This document shows, one piece after another, positions 53,820 to 62,454 of a stretch of DNA of 64,000 bases. Where the stretch lies: contig CAIXGR010000075.1 in NCBI GenBank assembly GCA_903919075.1, forward strand, positions 52,704 through 116,703. Reading direction: 5' to 3'. A model generated the notes under the pieces. It did no database searches, was not told the DNA's origin, and saw only the letters and a program-made list of their open reading frames with translations. The position numbers and the translations under genes were made by a program. Numbering within the stretch: position 1 is the first letter of the stretch; every line of letters begins with the position of its first letter. Source of the stretch: an uncultured Bacteroidota bacterium (lineage in GTDB: Bacteria > Bacteroidota > Bacteroidia > Chitinophagales > LD1).

Positions 53820-54299
53820 ATGCAAAACCAGCTTTTTATAAAAATGACATTCGATGCTTTCAAATTTCAATTAGACCGGGCAGATAAATTGTTTAACAGC
53901 TTAACTGATGAGCAATTGGCACAGGAAGTGGCACCGGGTAGGAATAGTGGCACATATCTGTTTGGGCACCTTATTGCCGTGCATGATGCAATGTTGCCAC
54001 TGATTGGTGTAGGAGATAAAATACACCCCGAACTGGAAGAAGTATTTATTACTAAACCTGATAAATCAGGACTACAAAAACCACCCGTTAGCCAATTGAG
54101 GGATTATTGGGAACAAGTTAACAGTATGCTAGTTACAAAACTGGAATCACTTACGCCTGAACAATGGTTTGGAAAGCATACTGCAGTAAGCGAGGAAGAT
54201 TTCAAAAAAGAACCTCATAGGAATAAGATCAACATATTAATCAGTCGCACAAACCACCTGGCGTATCATGCAGGTCAGTTGGCTTTTTTGAAAAAGTAA
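53820..54299 (+). CDS. DinB-family four-helix protein
   Basis: 159 aa. Metal-binding His pattern of DinB/YfiT: TYLFGHLIAVHDAMLPLIG in helix 2 and SRTNHLAYHAGQLAFLKK at the C-terminus. Members are metal-binding thiol-dependent enzymes or stress proteins; role here unknown. It converges on moaE, 20 bp between stops. Confidence 0.85.
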   Translation: MQNQLFIKMTFDAFKFQLDRADKLFNSLTDEQLAQEVAPGRNSGTYLFGHLIAVHDAMLPLIGVGDKIHPELEEVFITKPDKSGLQKPPVSQLRDYWEQVNSMLVTKLESLTPEQWFGKHTAVSEEDFKKEPHRNKINILISRTNHLAYHAGQLAFLKK

Positions 54300-54319
54300 T
54301 TCGCTTTATTAAACCAGGG

Positions 54320-54736
54320 TCAAGGATTAGGGCTCACCCATTCTTCCCCATCTTCAAAAACTTCTTTTTTCCAGATGGGGACTGTTTTTTTAAGTGTTTC
54401 AATAATATAACGGCAAGCATCGAAAGCTGCATCGCGATGCGCCGCAGATACAGCAATAACTACAGCAGTTTCGCCCGGCTTTAAAATTCCGGTGCGGTGA
54501 TGAATTAATATATTTTGCACCGGCCATTTTTTAAAAGCTTCGTCAACAATTTTCTGCATTTCTTTTACAGCCATACTTTCGTAAGCTTCGTATTCCAAAT
54601 GTTTTACGGTTCTGCCCTTTGTTGAATCTCTTACAGTTCCAATAAACATATCAATACCTCCGCTTTGTGGCGATATTATTTTATCGATACAGGCTTGTAT
54701 ATTTAGCGGTGTGGAAAGGATTTTCATTTCGTTCAT
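54320..54736 (-). CDS. moaE: Molybdopterin synthase catalytic subunit
   Basis: 138 aa. MFIGTVRDSTKGRTVKHLEY, IHHRTGILKPGETAVVIAVS, AAHRDAAFDACRYIIETLKK and the active-site Lys in VPIWKKEVFEDGEEWV. Adds sulfur from MoaD to cyclic pyranopterin phosphate. 11 bp after moaD. Confidence 0.96.
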   Translation of the reverse strand: MNEMKILSTPLNIQACIDKIISPQSGGIDMFIGTVRDSTKGRTVKHLEYEAYESMAVKEMQKIVDEAFKKWPVQNILIHHRTGILKPGETAVVIAVSAAHRDAAFDACRYIIETLKKTVPIWKKEVFEDGEEWVSPNP

Positions 54737-54747
54737 GGCTTAAATCT

Positions 54748-54990
54748 TTAACCGCCGCATACCGGTGGAATAACCGCAATTTCATCGCTCTGTTTTATTG
54801 TGCTATCGCCACTTGCGTATTCGTCGTTGATGGCCACCATGTATGATGCTATACCTTTAATGCGCGGATATTTGCTTTCCAGCAGTGCTTTCAGGCTATC
54901 AACAGTTGTGGTATCGGGCACTTCAATTTCGGTAAATTTATTTCCGAATATTTCTCTTATACTTCCGAATGATAGAATAGTAACTTTCAT
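54748..54990 (-). CDS. moaD: Molybdopterin synthase sulfur carrier subunit
   Basis: 80 aa ubiquitin-like protein. Starts MKVTILSFGSIREIFGNKFT and ends DEIAVIPPVCGG with the C-terminal Gly-Gly that becomes a thiocarboxylate. It lies 9 bp after a TauE/SafE transporter gene. No MoeB-type activating enzyme is present in the window. Confidence 0.95.
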   Translation of the reverse strand: MKVTILSFGSIREIFGNKFTEIEVPDTTTVDSLKALLESKYPRIKGIASYMVAINDEYASGDSTIKQSDEIAVIPPVCGG

Positions 54991-54999
54991 AATGCAAAA

Positions 55000-55761
55000 T
55001 TATTTAAACCCTGGTAAATGTTTGGTTAAAACTTCAATACCTGCCACAAATACAAGCACTGCGGTAACCCTGCGAATTACAAGTGCATTAAAGATTGTTG
55101 CACCCATACGCGAGCCCAATTGACCGCCTATAAATACTGCTGAGCATAATAAAGCTATGCGGGTGGTATCAATACCGGGTTGCAATGTTGTTAATTGCCC
55201 TGCTATACCCGAAACAGAGTTTACCAAAATAAATACAGTGGCAGTGGCAGCGATTTTTTTCGGGGTATCCCATTTCATTAAATTTAAAACGGGCGACAGA
55301 AAAATGCCGCCGCCTATGCCTACCATGCCTGATAAAAAACCGATAGCGCCGCCTATGGCAGCATCTTTTAAATAGTTCTTTTCTACTTCCGGTATTTCAT
55401 CGGCATTAGTGGCTTTGGTTTTAAGCCACAGCAAAACACCGGCTGCTAATAAGCTGCAACCAAGGATAATAAAAAAAGTATCCTGACTTATTTTCATTGC
55501 CGCACCTATAAAAGCCATAGGAATGCTGGCTGCGGCAAGCGGAATAATTTTTCTCCAGTTTACTTGTTTGTTGCGAACAAAAATAATAGTACCACCGGTA
55601 ACCACGATTATGTTACATAGCAAGGCAATAAGCCTTATTTCTTTAAAAGGCAAAGCATACATGGCGAGAACTGCAAGGTAACTGGAGCCTCCGCCAAAGC
55701 CTACCGATGCATAGACAAAAGCGATGATTGAAAAGAAAATGAGAATTTCAAGATGGCTCAT
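55000..55761 (-). CDS. TauE/SafE-family membrane transporter
   Basis: 253 aa, about eight membrane helices in two repeats: FVYASVGFGGGSSYLAVLAM in the first half and AIGGAIGFLSGMVGIGGGIF with LSPVLNLMKWDTPKKIAATA in the second; the GGG motifs are typical. The family moves sulfite, sulfoacetate or other organic anions. Co-directional with moaD and moaE and 9 bp before moaD, so a role in sulfur supply or anion export for this island is possible but unproved. Confidence 0.88.
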   Translation of the reverse strand: MSHLEILIFFSIIAFVYASVGFGGGSSYLAVLAMYALPFKEIRLIALLCNIIVVTGGTIIFVRNKQVNWRKIIPLAAASIPMAFIGAAMKISQDTFFIILGCSLLAAGVLLWLKTKATNADEIPEVEKNYLKDAAIGGAIGFLSGMVGIGGGIFLSPVLNLMKWDTPKKIAATATVFILVNSVSGIAGQLTTLQPGIDTTRIALLCSAVFIGGQLGSRMGATIFNALVIRRVTAVLVFVAGIEVLTKHLPGFK

Positions 55762-55797
55762 ATTAAGAATAAAGTAAGCAATTTAAATTCGGACAAT

Positions 55798-55833
55798 AAA
55801 AAAAGCGTCCTGAATGTTCAGGACGCTTTTTTT
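55798..55833. terminator. Bidirectional terminator after rplX
   Basis: Perfect 10-bp stem AGCGTCCTGA (55804-55813) and TCAGGACGCT (55818-55827) with a 4-nt loop, flanked by seven A on the left and seven T on the right. For the minus-strand ribosomal transcript it follows the rplX stop by 24 bp and ends the operon before tauE, exactly where rplE would normally follow. Confidence 0.93.
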
Positions 55834-55856
55834 ATATTTTATAATCAAGTAGATTA

Positions 55857-56165
55857 TTAATCTAAAGTTTTGCCGGTTTTTTTAGAGAATCTTACTGTTT
55901 TCTCTTTTTCTTCTTTACGGCCTATACGGGTGGCTTTTCCGTCAGACATTAGCTGAACATTGGAAATGTGTATTGAACCCGGAGTTTTGATAATACCACC
56001 ATTAGGTGTTTTAGCATTAGGCTTAGTGTGTTTGCTGTTAAGGTTTACACCATCAACAAATACGCGCTGGTGCTTACGGTCAACATCAATAATACGGCCT
56101 TTTTTACCTTTATCATCGCCTGCAATGATGATTACTTCATCATTCTTTTTTACGTGGAATTTCAT
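55857..56165 (-). CDS. rplX: 50S ribosomal protein L24
   Basis: 102 aa, assembly initiator with a KOW motif (KKNDEVIIIAGDDKGKKGRI). VFVDGVNLNSKHTKPNAKTP and GGIIKTPGSIHISNVQL follow. It is the last gene of this ribosomal segment. In most bacteria rplE follows at once; here there is a terminator and then tauE, and rplE lies at 6639-7211. Confidence 0.98.
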   Translation of the reverse strand: MKFHVKKNDEVIIIAGDDKGKKGRIIDVDRKHQRVFVDGVNLNSKHTKPNAKTPNGGIIKTPGSIHISNVQLMSDGKATRIGRKEEKEKTVRFSKKTGKTLD

Positions 56166-56193
56166 ATCTCTTTATTTTCTTAATTTACTGGAA

Positions 56194-56562
56194 TTATAAT
56201 ACTTCAGGAGCCAAAGAAACAATTTTCATGAATTGTTTGTCGCGCAATTCGCGGGCAACCGGCCCGAAAATACGTGTGCCTCTTGGTTCATCTTGTGGTG
56301 TTAAAAGCACAACTGCGTTATCATCGAAACGGATATATGAACCGTCTTTTCTTCTAACTGCTTTTGTGGTGCGCACTACTACTGCAGTAGAAACGCTTCC
56401 TTTTTTAACGCCGCCTGTAGGCAAAGCTTTTTTAATGGTTACAACAACTTTATCACCTATGCCGGCATACCTTCTTTTGGTTCCGCCTAAAACGCGAATC
56501 ACTAATACTTCTTTAGCGCCGCTATTGTCAGCCACATTGGCTCTTGATTCTTGCTGTAACAT
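56194..56562 (-). CDS. rplN: 50S ribosomal protein L14
   Basis: 122 aa, exact family length. [80 protein letters not shown]. Conserved position between rpsQ and rplX. The 88-bp gap to rpsQ is longer than the others and holds TTCCGAAAT words. Confidence 0.98.
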   Translation of the reverse strand: MLQQESRANVADNSGAKEVLVIRVLGGTKRRYAGIGDKVVVTIKKALPTGGVKKGSVSTAVVVRTTKAVRRKDGSYIRFDDNAVVLLTPQDEPRGTRIFGPVARELRDKQFMKIVSLAPEVL

Positions 56563-56650
56563 AATTACTTCGGATTTTAGAATTTGGAATTGGAAATTTT
56601 ATAAAAAGCCTTGCAGATAATTCCGAAATCTGCACTCGCCATTCAACAAT

Positions 56651-56905
56651 TTATTTAGCTCTTTCTACAACTTCAACTACTCTCCATCTTTTGGTTTTGC
56701 TCATCGGACGGGTTTCGGTAATTTTTACGATGTCGCCCATGTTAGCGTCATTCTTTTCGTCGTGCGCTTTAAATTTTTTAGTGCTTTTTACGAACTTGCC
56801 GTAAATAGGGTGCTTCACTTTTCTTTCGATAGATACCGTAACGGTTTTATCCATTTTATTACTGGTAACGATGCCGGTTCTTTCTTTTCTTAAATTTCTT
56901 TCCAT
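56651..56905 (-). CDS. rpsQ: 30S ribosomal protein S17
   Basis: 84 aa OB-fold 16S rRNA-binding protein. [78 protein letters not shown]. Order rpmC-rpsQ-rplN is standard. Confidence 0.98.
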   Translation of the reverse strand: MERNLRKERTGIVTSNKMDKTVTVSIERKVKHPIYGKFVKSTKKFKAHDEKNDANMGDIVKITETRPMSKTKRWRVVEVVERAK

Positions 56906-56940
56906 GATTTTTTCTTTATGCTGATCATTTAATCAATGAA

Positions 56941-57159
56941 TCACGCCTTGGTTGCTGTGTTACGTTTTTTTTGTTCGGTCAATAATCTTGCTACATCTCT
57001 TCTTTTTACGCGGATAGATGCCGGATTATCTAAAGAAGATACAGCATGATTAAATCTTAGTTTTTTTAATTCCATTCTGTCGCTCTCAATTTTTGCAACT
57101 AAGTCATCAGTTACAAATTGCTTGAGGTCTTCCTGATTTAATTTTTTGTTCGCTCCCAT
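56941..57159 (-). CDS. rpmC: 50S ribosomal protein L29
   Basis: 72 aa coiled-coil protein near the exit tunnel, docking site for trigger factor and SRP. ELKKLRFNHAVSSLDNPASI then RVKRRDVARLLTEQKKR is the L29 signature. It is at 30 bp from rplP and 35 bp from rpsQ. Confidence 0.96.
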   Translation of the reverse strand: MGANKKLNQEDLKQFVTDDLVAKIESDRMELKKLRFNHAVSSLDNPASIRVKRRDVARLLTEQKKRNTATKA

Positions 57160-57189
57160 TATTTCGGTTTTTTACTTCTTACTTCTAAT

Positions 57190-57612
57190 TTATGCTTCTA
57201 CCGCATCTCTGCGAGTAATGAATTTTGTTTTTACACTCATTTTGTGTGCTGCAAGTGTCATTGCCTCAACAGCTACGGCGCGAGATACACCATCTACTTC
57301 GAAAATAATTCTACCTGCCTGAATAGGCGCTTCCCAACCTTCGGGGTTACCTTTACCTTTACCCATACGAACCTCTAAAGGTTTTTTGGTAATTGGCTTA
57401 TCAGGGAATATGCGTATCCATACTTTACCTTCACGTTTCATAAATCGGGTAAAAGCTACACGGGCAGCTTCAATCTGCTTGTTGCTAATTTTACCGCTTT
57501 CCATTGATTTAAGCGCGTAAGTTCCAAATACTATTTCGTGGCCTCTGTAAGTAACTTCGGCAACTCTTCCCTTTTGGGTTTTTCTGAATTTCGTCCGTTT
57601 AGGTAATAACAT
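57190..57612 (-). CDS. rplP: 50S ribosomal protein L16
   Basis: 140 aa, binds near the A site. [57 protein letters not shown] (the loop with the hydroxylated-Arg region), [20 protein letters not shown]. Standard position after rpsC. Confidence 0.98.
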   Translation of the reverse strand: MLLPKRTKFRKTQKGRVAEVTYRGHEIVFGTYALKSMESGKISNKQIEAARVAFTRFMKREGKVWIRIFPDKPITKKPLEVRMGKGKGNPEGWEAPIQAGRIIFEVDGVSRAVAVEAMTLAAHKMSVKTKFITRRDAVEA

Positions 57613-57644
57613 AAATCCCGTTTTTCCTTTCTAATTATTAATGT

Positions 57645-58406
57645 TTACTTTCTTTCTCCTCTTCCACCTCTATCGTTCCTGTCTCCTCTATTGTCTCCGC
57701 CACCGCCCATTCTGCGTGGTTGCTTAGGTTGGCGTTTTTCTTCTGTTTGTTCGCCTGCAAATGCACCGGTAAGATCTTTTTTACCGTAAACTTCGCCTTT
57801 GCAAACCCATACTTTAATACCTATTTTACCATAAATGGTTAATGCTTCAGAAATTGCATAGTCGATATCAGCTCTCCAAGTGTGTAGCGGAGTTCTACCT
57901 TGTTTGTATTCTTCGCTACGTGCCATTTCGGCACCACCTATACGGCCCGATACACGAATTTTAATTCCCTCAGCACCCATACGCATTGCTGATGCAATGG
58001 CCATTTTCAGCGCCCGGCGGTAATTGATACGCGCCTCTAATTGCTTTGCAATGGTTTCGCCTACTATAGCCGCTTCTGTTTCAGGGCGACGTATTTCAAC
58101 GATATTGATTTGAACTTCCTTACCGGTAAGTTTTTTTAATTCTTCTTTAACGCGGTCAACTTCTCCACCCCCACGGCCGATGATAATACCAGGACGGCTG
58201 GTATGAATAGTAACGGTTACTCTCTTCATTGTTCTTTCGATTACAATGCGAGCGATGCCGCCTTTTTGAATACGCGCCTTAATATATTGGCGTATTTTCT
58301 CATCTTCAACTAGTTTTAAACCAGCGTCTTTGCCGCCGTACCAGTTGCTGTCCCATCCTCTTACGATGCCGAGACGATTAGCTATCGGACTTGTTTTTGA
58401 ACCCAT
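57645..58406 (-). CDS. rpsC: 30S ribosomal protein S3
   Basis: 253 aa. [22 protein letters not shown] domain with [61 protein letters not shown] low-complexity tail rich in Arg and Gly ([14 protein letters not shown]) extends the protein beyond the usual about 220 residues, as in many Bacteroidota. Here it is the first gene of its transcription unit; rplV and rpsS, which normally precede it, are not upstream. Confidence 0.98.
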   Translation of the reverse strand: MGSKTSPIANRLGIVRGWDSNWYGGKDAGLKLVEDEKIRQYIKARIQKGGIARIVIERTMKRVTVTIHTSRPGIIIGRGGGEVDRVKEELKKLTGKEVQINIVEIRRPETEAAIVGETIAKQLEARINYRRALKMAIASAMRMGAEGIKIRVSGRIGGAEMARSEEYKQGRTPLHTWRADIDYAISEALTIYGKIGIKVWVCKGEVYGKKDLTGAFAGEQTEEKRQPKQPRRMGGGGDNRGDRNDRGGRGERK

Positions 58407-58447
58407 TTATTTGTTGATTTTGACCCGTTTTTTTTAAAAATGGACTG

Positions 58448-58478
58448 CAAAGATAGTTTTTACCAACAGAGTTACAAA
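58448..58478 (-). promoter_or_regulatory. Promoter of rpsC-rplP-rpmC-rpsQ-rplN-rplX
   Basis: Minus-strand TTTG (58475-58478), T, AACTCTG (58467-58473), 11 nt, TATCTTTG (58448-58455), followed by CAGTCCATTTTT. Same architecture and spacing (19 nt) as the rplE and infA promoters. It lies 42 bp before the rpsC start codon and confirms that this block starts at rpsC. Confidence 0.85.
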
Positions 58479-58533
58479 TGTTGGTGGTAATAATTTTTAA
58501 GGCGCTCAGCCAACCGCTATTATGAGGTGAAAT

Positions 58534-59163
58534 TCAGGCCGTTTTTAACGAAAGTAAAAACATGCTTGCCAGCCCTAAATTAACAAATGTAGGCTTCAGA
58601 TAACCACCTATAGGGGCGGGCAAAACCATGAATATAAGCATTATAACACCACACAAAATCAATGGGTTAGCATATCTAAACCAGGCAGGGAATCTTTTAT
58701 TTAGTGCCAGTTTGAAAAACAAGATGGTGCCTATTAAAAAACCCGGCACGCCGAGGTATGAGAGGATTTCGAGATGACCTTTAAAGTTATCTACAGTTGA
58801 TGGATAAAGAAAATTGGCTTGGGCAGACATATTATGGGTGTTAGAAATAAAATAATAGGCAGCATGAAAAGCCCCGCCAAAAAACTCGACACTGCATAAA
58901 GAAATAAAAAGCAGCATGGCCAATTTCGGATTAACAGGCTCGAAAACCCTTTTTAAGTGCCAGAAGCCGAAACAGATAAAAAAGGCGCAAAATAAACCAA
59001 CGGTTGAACCAATATTGGCGCGAAGTGGACTAATATACTCCATAGCCCCAAAACTTGATAAATCATAATACGAACCGCTTACGGGTTGGCCCAGCAATAT
59101 TATATCGCAAATTGCCATGCTTAGTGCTGCCGTGATGCCTATGTATGCTGAAAGGTTTTTCAA
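58534..59163 (-). CDS. Six- to seven-helix membrane protein of unknown function
   Basis: 209 aa with about six hydrophobic segments: YIGITAALSMAICDIILLG, ANIGSTVGLFCAFFICFGFW, LAMLLFISLCSVEFFGGAFH, LEILSYLGVPGFLIGTILFF, ANPLILCGVIMLIFMVLPAP, FVNLGLASMFLLSL. A conserved-looking FFGGAFHAAYYF stretch has a His in a membrane helix. It resembles uncharacterised DUF6796-type proteins; that match is from memory and uncertain. It lies directly upstream of the rpsC promoter, where rplV would be expected. Confidence 0.65.
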   Translation of the reverse strand: MKNLSAYIGITAALSMAICDIILLGQPVSGSYYDLSSFGAMEYISPLRANIGSTVGLFCAFFICFGFWHLKRVFEPVNPKLAMLLFISLCSVEFFGGAFHAAYYFISNTHNMSAQANFLYPSTVDNFKGHLEILSYLGVPGFLIGTILFFKLALNKRFPAWFRYANPLILCGVIMLIFMVLPAPIGGYLKPTFVNLGLASMFLLSLKTA

Positions 59164-59236
59164 TGAATAATAAGTATGAAGGTAAAGTTAGTATAAGTCT
59201 GTAAAAATATTGGAGGAAGAAACTACAGCTTTAAAA

Positions 59237-60640
59237 TTATTTCGCAGTTCTAAACTTCTCTACCTTATCAAAAACCCAGGCAGAGGCGTAATTGGTAGCC
59301 ACATAAAATAAAGCAATGGGAAGAAAACAGAACAGGCCACGTTTAAAGGAGCTTTCCATTAATGAATAGATGGGCGAATGTTGGGCGACTTCATTTATAA
59401 GATAGAAAACGGTGAAGTAAAGTGCCAGCGCTACGAAAAAGAAAACAAGCACATATAATTTATCGTTAACTATTTTCATTACCCCTGCCTTAAACATTAG
59501 CGCAGCATTTACAAACAGCATTACAAAAAACAGGATGAATGCTATACCATACAATTGGCCGCCATCAATCCGGCCATATTCGCCGCCCCACATAAAGGCT
59601 TTCATGTAGCTTGCCATTAAACCCATGCGAGTTGAATTGTAACCAATGCCAAGGTCGAATCTTCCTTCCTGGCCAACGCCAATTTTTAATTTTAAATACA
59701 GTGTCCAGATTATGAAGGGAGCAACTGCAATTGTTGAATAAATCAGTGCGCTCTTCAAATCTTTTTTACGTAAAAAATCAATACCAATAACAAACAGTGC
59801 GGCGGCGGTAAATACAATAGTATCGCTACGTATCCAGATGGTAAATGCCATTAATATGGCACCGAGCCAGAAATATTTTCTGTCGCGTTTATCTAACCAA
59901 ATATATGTTGCCAATACAGCACCACCGGCGTACGCAGTAGCAGGCATATTATCTAACGAAAGCGCTGCGTGGCTAAACAACTCGGGTGTAACCATTAATA
60001 ATAAAGTAAAGAACATAGATGCTGTGGCATCAATATAATTGCGCAACAAACTGTAGAAGGTAGTTATGAGCGATAAGAAGAAAAGTGTAGTAGTAATTTT
60101 TGAGGTAAGCGCACCAAAAATATAAACGTAGGCCATGCTACCATGAAACAGCGGCGGATAAACCCCACCGGCACCTTCTAAATGATATTGAAATAAACTG
60201 ATTTTCAGTTTTCCTTCAAGCGCCATTATTTTTCCCAGCTTATCGAATGAGCCGATAGTATCGTGCTCGGTAGCGGGCCAGAAAAGATTTTTTACGTTGA
60301 TGGCGTAGAGCAAATATGCCATAACGCAAAAAATGAACAGGGCCGGTATGTTGATTTTGCTTAGGCTTAAATCGGGTAGCTTAAATTCGTTTTTTAATTG
60401 CAACAGGTTTTTATAATTAGAAATGCATATAGCAACTATAGCAAAAACATTAACGCCAATTAATACACTTGTTGAATAGCGGATATTCAATACATCTAAC
60501 AAAAACAGAAAAAAGGTTTCGAAGCCCATGCCTATAAGAAAGGAGTAGCCTACTAATTCGGGCAGGGTGTATTTTCTGCTTATCACAAATAAAAGTGATA
60601 AACCGAGCAAATAACATAGTATGATTCCTAAAGTAAGCAT
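59237..60640 (-). CDS. GT-C-like multi-pass membrane glycosyltransferase
   Basis: 467 aa, about twelve membrane helices. An early extracytoplasmic loop carries FWPATEHDTIGSFDKLGKIM, an Asp-containing loop in the place where GT-C enzymes have their catalytic acid, and LDNMPATAYAGGAVLATYIW. Homology to the ArnT/PMT fold is inferred from topology. Follows a single-span protein gene by 12 bp; together they look like a cell-surface glycosylation unit. Confidence 0.7.
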   Translation of the reverse strand: MLTLGIILCYLLGLSLLFVISRKYTLPELVGYSFLIGMGFETFFLFLLDVLNIRYSTSVLIGVNVFAIVAICISNYKNLLQLKNEFKLPDLSLSKINIPALFIFCVMAYLLYAINVKNLFWPATEHDTIGSFDKLGKIMALEGKLKISLFQYHLEGAGGVYPPLFHGSMAYVYIFGALTSKITTTLFFLSLITTFYSLLRNYIDATASMFFTLLLMVTPELFSHAALSLDNMPATAYAGGAVLATYIWLDKRDRKYFWLGAILMAFTIWIRSDTIVFTAAALFVIGIDFLRKKDLKSALIYSTIAVAPFIIWTLYLKLKIGVGQEGRFDLGIGYNSTRMGLMASYMKAFMWGGEYGRIDGGQLYGIAFILFFVMLFVNAALMFKAGVMKIVNDKLYVLVFFFVALALYFTVFYLINEVAQHSPIYSLMESSFKRGLFCFLPIALFYVATNYASAWVFDKVEKFRTAK

Positions 60641-60652
60641 TCTCGTTTTTGG

Positions 60653-61432
60653 TTATTGCAAAGTTTCGTTTTTCTTATACGTTGGGCTATCAATAGGCAA
60701 TATGGCTTCAGATACCCGTTGATCTATCGGCACATCGTATTTCAATTTTTCGTAACCTTTTCCACGCACAATAATTACATAGTTTGCCTTTTTAGCTAAA
60801 TCAGGATGTGCTTTTTCGTCGCCTATGGTAACACAAAGCCTCGGGTAAATAAAATATTCCATCCACTCGGGCTCGTAAATAAAACTCCATTTCGAATCGT
60901 TGGAAATAACAGCATCGCCGTAAGGCAAAAATATTACGGCATCTTTAGGAGTGCTGGCGTTAATGTATTTGATAAAAGAATAGAGGCCTACTCTTCTTTT
61001 CATTTTCGCTTCCAGTAAAGATTGTTCGGTTGAATCTTCATGGCTGTAATGCATCTCTTCTTTTACCTTCTCAATATTTTCGAGATTTCCGAGACATAAA
61101 TCATGAATAGCCCAATGGTAGCCGCGCATCACTCTTTTTAAAAACGAGGTGTCGCCAATTACTTCTTGTTGAAGCATCATGGCCTCCTGCCCTACTTCGC
61201 GCACCTCGGGCGAATTGGGGTTGGCGGCTCTTAACTCGTAATATTGTTTGGTTAGCTCGGTTAGACGGCGCTCCTTGCTAAACATGTTCCAGAATAGAAA
61301 GAAGATGATAAATACCCCAAACGCAACGGCAATATTGCGAAGCAGATAAGAGAAACTTCCCCCACCCGAAGAAGCAGATTGTTTCTTAGGTATTGGTGGT
61401 GCCTGTTTTGTTTGTGGTTTCTGTTTTGCCAT
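60653..61432 (-). CDS. Single-span membrane protein, probable partner of the GT-C enzyme
   Basis: 259 aa. Lys/Pro/Gln-rich cytoplasmic N-terminus (1-25), one membrane helix (about 30-50: NIAVAFGVFIIFFLFWNMFS), then a helical outside domain and a C-terminal part (about 165-250: NASTPKDAVIFLPYGDAVIS, WMEYFIYPRLCVTIGD, YVIIVRGKGYEKL) resembling the soluble tail often fused to large GT-C proteins. No catalytic motif known to me. 12 bp before the GT-C gene. Confidence 0.6.
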   Translation of the reverse strand: MAKQKPQTKQAPPIPKKQSASSGGGSFSYLLRNIAVAFGVFIIFFLFWNMFSKERRLTELTKQYYELRAANPNSPEVREVGQEAMMLQQEVIGDTSFLKRVMRGYHWAIHDLCLGNLENIEKVKEEMHYSHEDSTEQSLLEAKMKRRVGLYSFIKYINASTPKDAVIFLPYGDAVISNDSKWSFIYEPEWMEYFIYPRLCVTIGDEKAHPDLAKKANYVIIVRGKGYEKLKYDVPIDQRVSEAILPIDSPTYKKNETLQ

Positions 61433-61519
61433 TTATTAAAAACTACGGCGTTATAATTTGCCTTATAATATAAAGATAGAGCGACCGCACAAATTTCCCT
61501 CCACCCCCTTGCTTACCCT

Positions 61520-61555
61520 ACCGGCTCTCGCACTCCTCCGCCAGCGGGGGACACT
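61520..61555. repeat. GC-rich interspersed repeat, copy A
   Basis: Core ACCGGCTCTCGCACTCCTCC then GCCAGCGGGGGACACT; similar to the copy at 62380-62419. Far richer in GC than its neighbours. CTCC...GGGGG parts can pair. It borders the 3' end of the glycosyltransferase gene at 61557. Confidence 0.6.
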
Positions 61556-61556
61556 A

Positions 61557-62240
61557 TTAATTCACAAATCTAAATTTTATTAGCACCCATAGGGCTTTTA
61601 ATCCATCGCGCCAATTCATTTTTTTCCCTTCGTCGAAACTGCGGGGAAAATAACTCATGGGCAACTCCTTTATTTTATATCCCATTTTCGAAACTTTGGC
61701 CGTTACTTCCGGACAAAATTCGAAACGGTCGTATTCCAAAGGTATTTTTTTCAAAATATCTGAACGAAAAACTTTATAGCAGGTAGCCTCGTCGGTAATA
61801 TTCTGTCCGTATAAAATATTTACCACCCAGCTTAAAAAACGGGCACCGAATTTATAAGCAAAATACAGGCTCTTCTCATTCTTATTCAAATACCGTGAGC
61901 CATAAACCACCTGTGCTTCGCCACTTTTTATGGGCTCGGTAAGTTTTACAAAATCATTAGGGTCAGTTTCAAGGTCACCATCTTGTACCGAAATAATCTC
62001 ACCGGTAGCATAGGGAATGCCTGTTTTAATAGCCCCCGCTTTTCCCTTATTCTTTTCGTGATAGTAGACCTTAATATTTTCTTTGCCTTCGTATCCTTTT
62101 AAAATATCGCGGGTGCCATCGGTTGAGGCATCATCAACAATTACCAATTCTTTTTCGATAGGCACGGCCATTACCTTCGCAATAATTTGGCGAATGGTTT
62201 TTTGTTCATTGAACACCGGCATGATGATCGAAAGCTTCAC
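61557..62240 (-). CDS. Dolichol-phosphate-mannose-synthase-like glycosyltransferase family 2
   Basis: 227 aa. SIIMPVFNEQKTIRQIIAKV, VIVDDASTDGTRDILKGY, NKGKAGAIKTGIPYATGEII, SVQDGDLETDPNDFVKL (DxD site, here QDGD instead of DAD), VVYGSRYL, EATCYKVFRSDILKKIPLEY. No C-terminal membrane helices, i.e. the short soluble DPM1 form. It could charge the lipid carrier used by the GT-C enzyme downstream. Flanked by two copies of a GC-rich repeat. Confidence 0.9.
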   Translation of the reverse strand: MKLSIIMPVFNEQKTIRQIIAKVMAVPIEKELVIVDDASTDGTRDILKGYEGKENIKVYYHEKNKGKAGAIKTGIPYATGEIISVQDGDLETDPNDFVKLTEPIKSGEAQVVYGSRYLNKNEKSLYFAYKFGARFLSWVVNILYGQNITDEATCYKVFRSDILKKIPLEYDRFEFCPEVTAKVSKMGYKIKELPMSYFPRSFDEGKKMNWRDGLKALWVLIKFRFVN

Positions 62241-62379
62241 GATGGTTGATTTTTTTCGAGTGGTAAAACTACGAGAATAATGTGGAATACAAAGTTTCGA
62301 GGGCTGGTTTGAAGTTTGGGGTTTCGCGCTTGAAATTTATAGTTCCCATGCTGAGCCAATGGCCCTCACTCCCTGTTCG

Positions 62380-62419
62380 ACCGGCGGCACGCGCACTCCT
62401 CCACCCAGTGGGAGGCATT
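62380..62419. repeat. GC-rich interspersed repeat, copy B
   Basis: Core ACCGGCGGCACGCGCACTCC then TCCACCCAGTGGGAGGCATT. It aligns with copy A over about 36 positions with small gaps. CCTCCAC...GTGGGAGG forms a hairpin with one bulge. It lies upstream of the glycosyltransferase gene. Confidence 0.6.
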
Positions 62420-62454
62420 GCTTGATCTTACTTTGAGAAAACGAAAGTATATTA

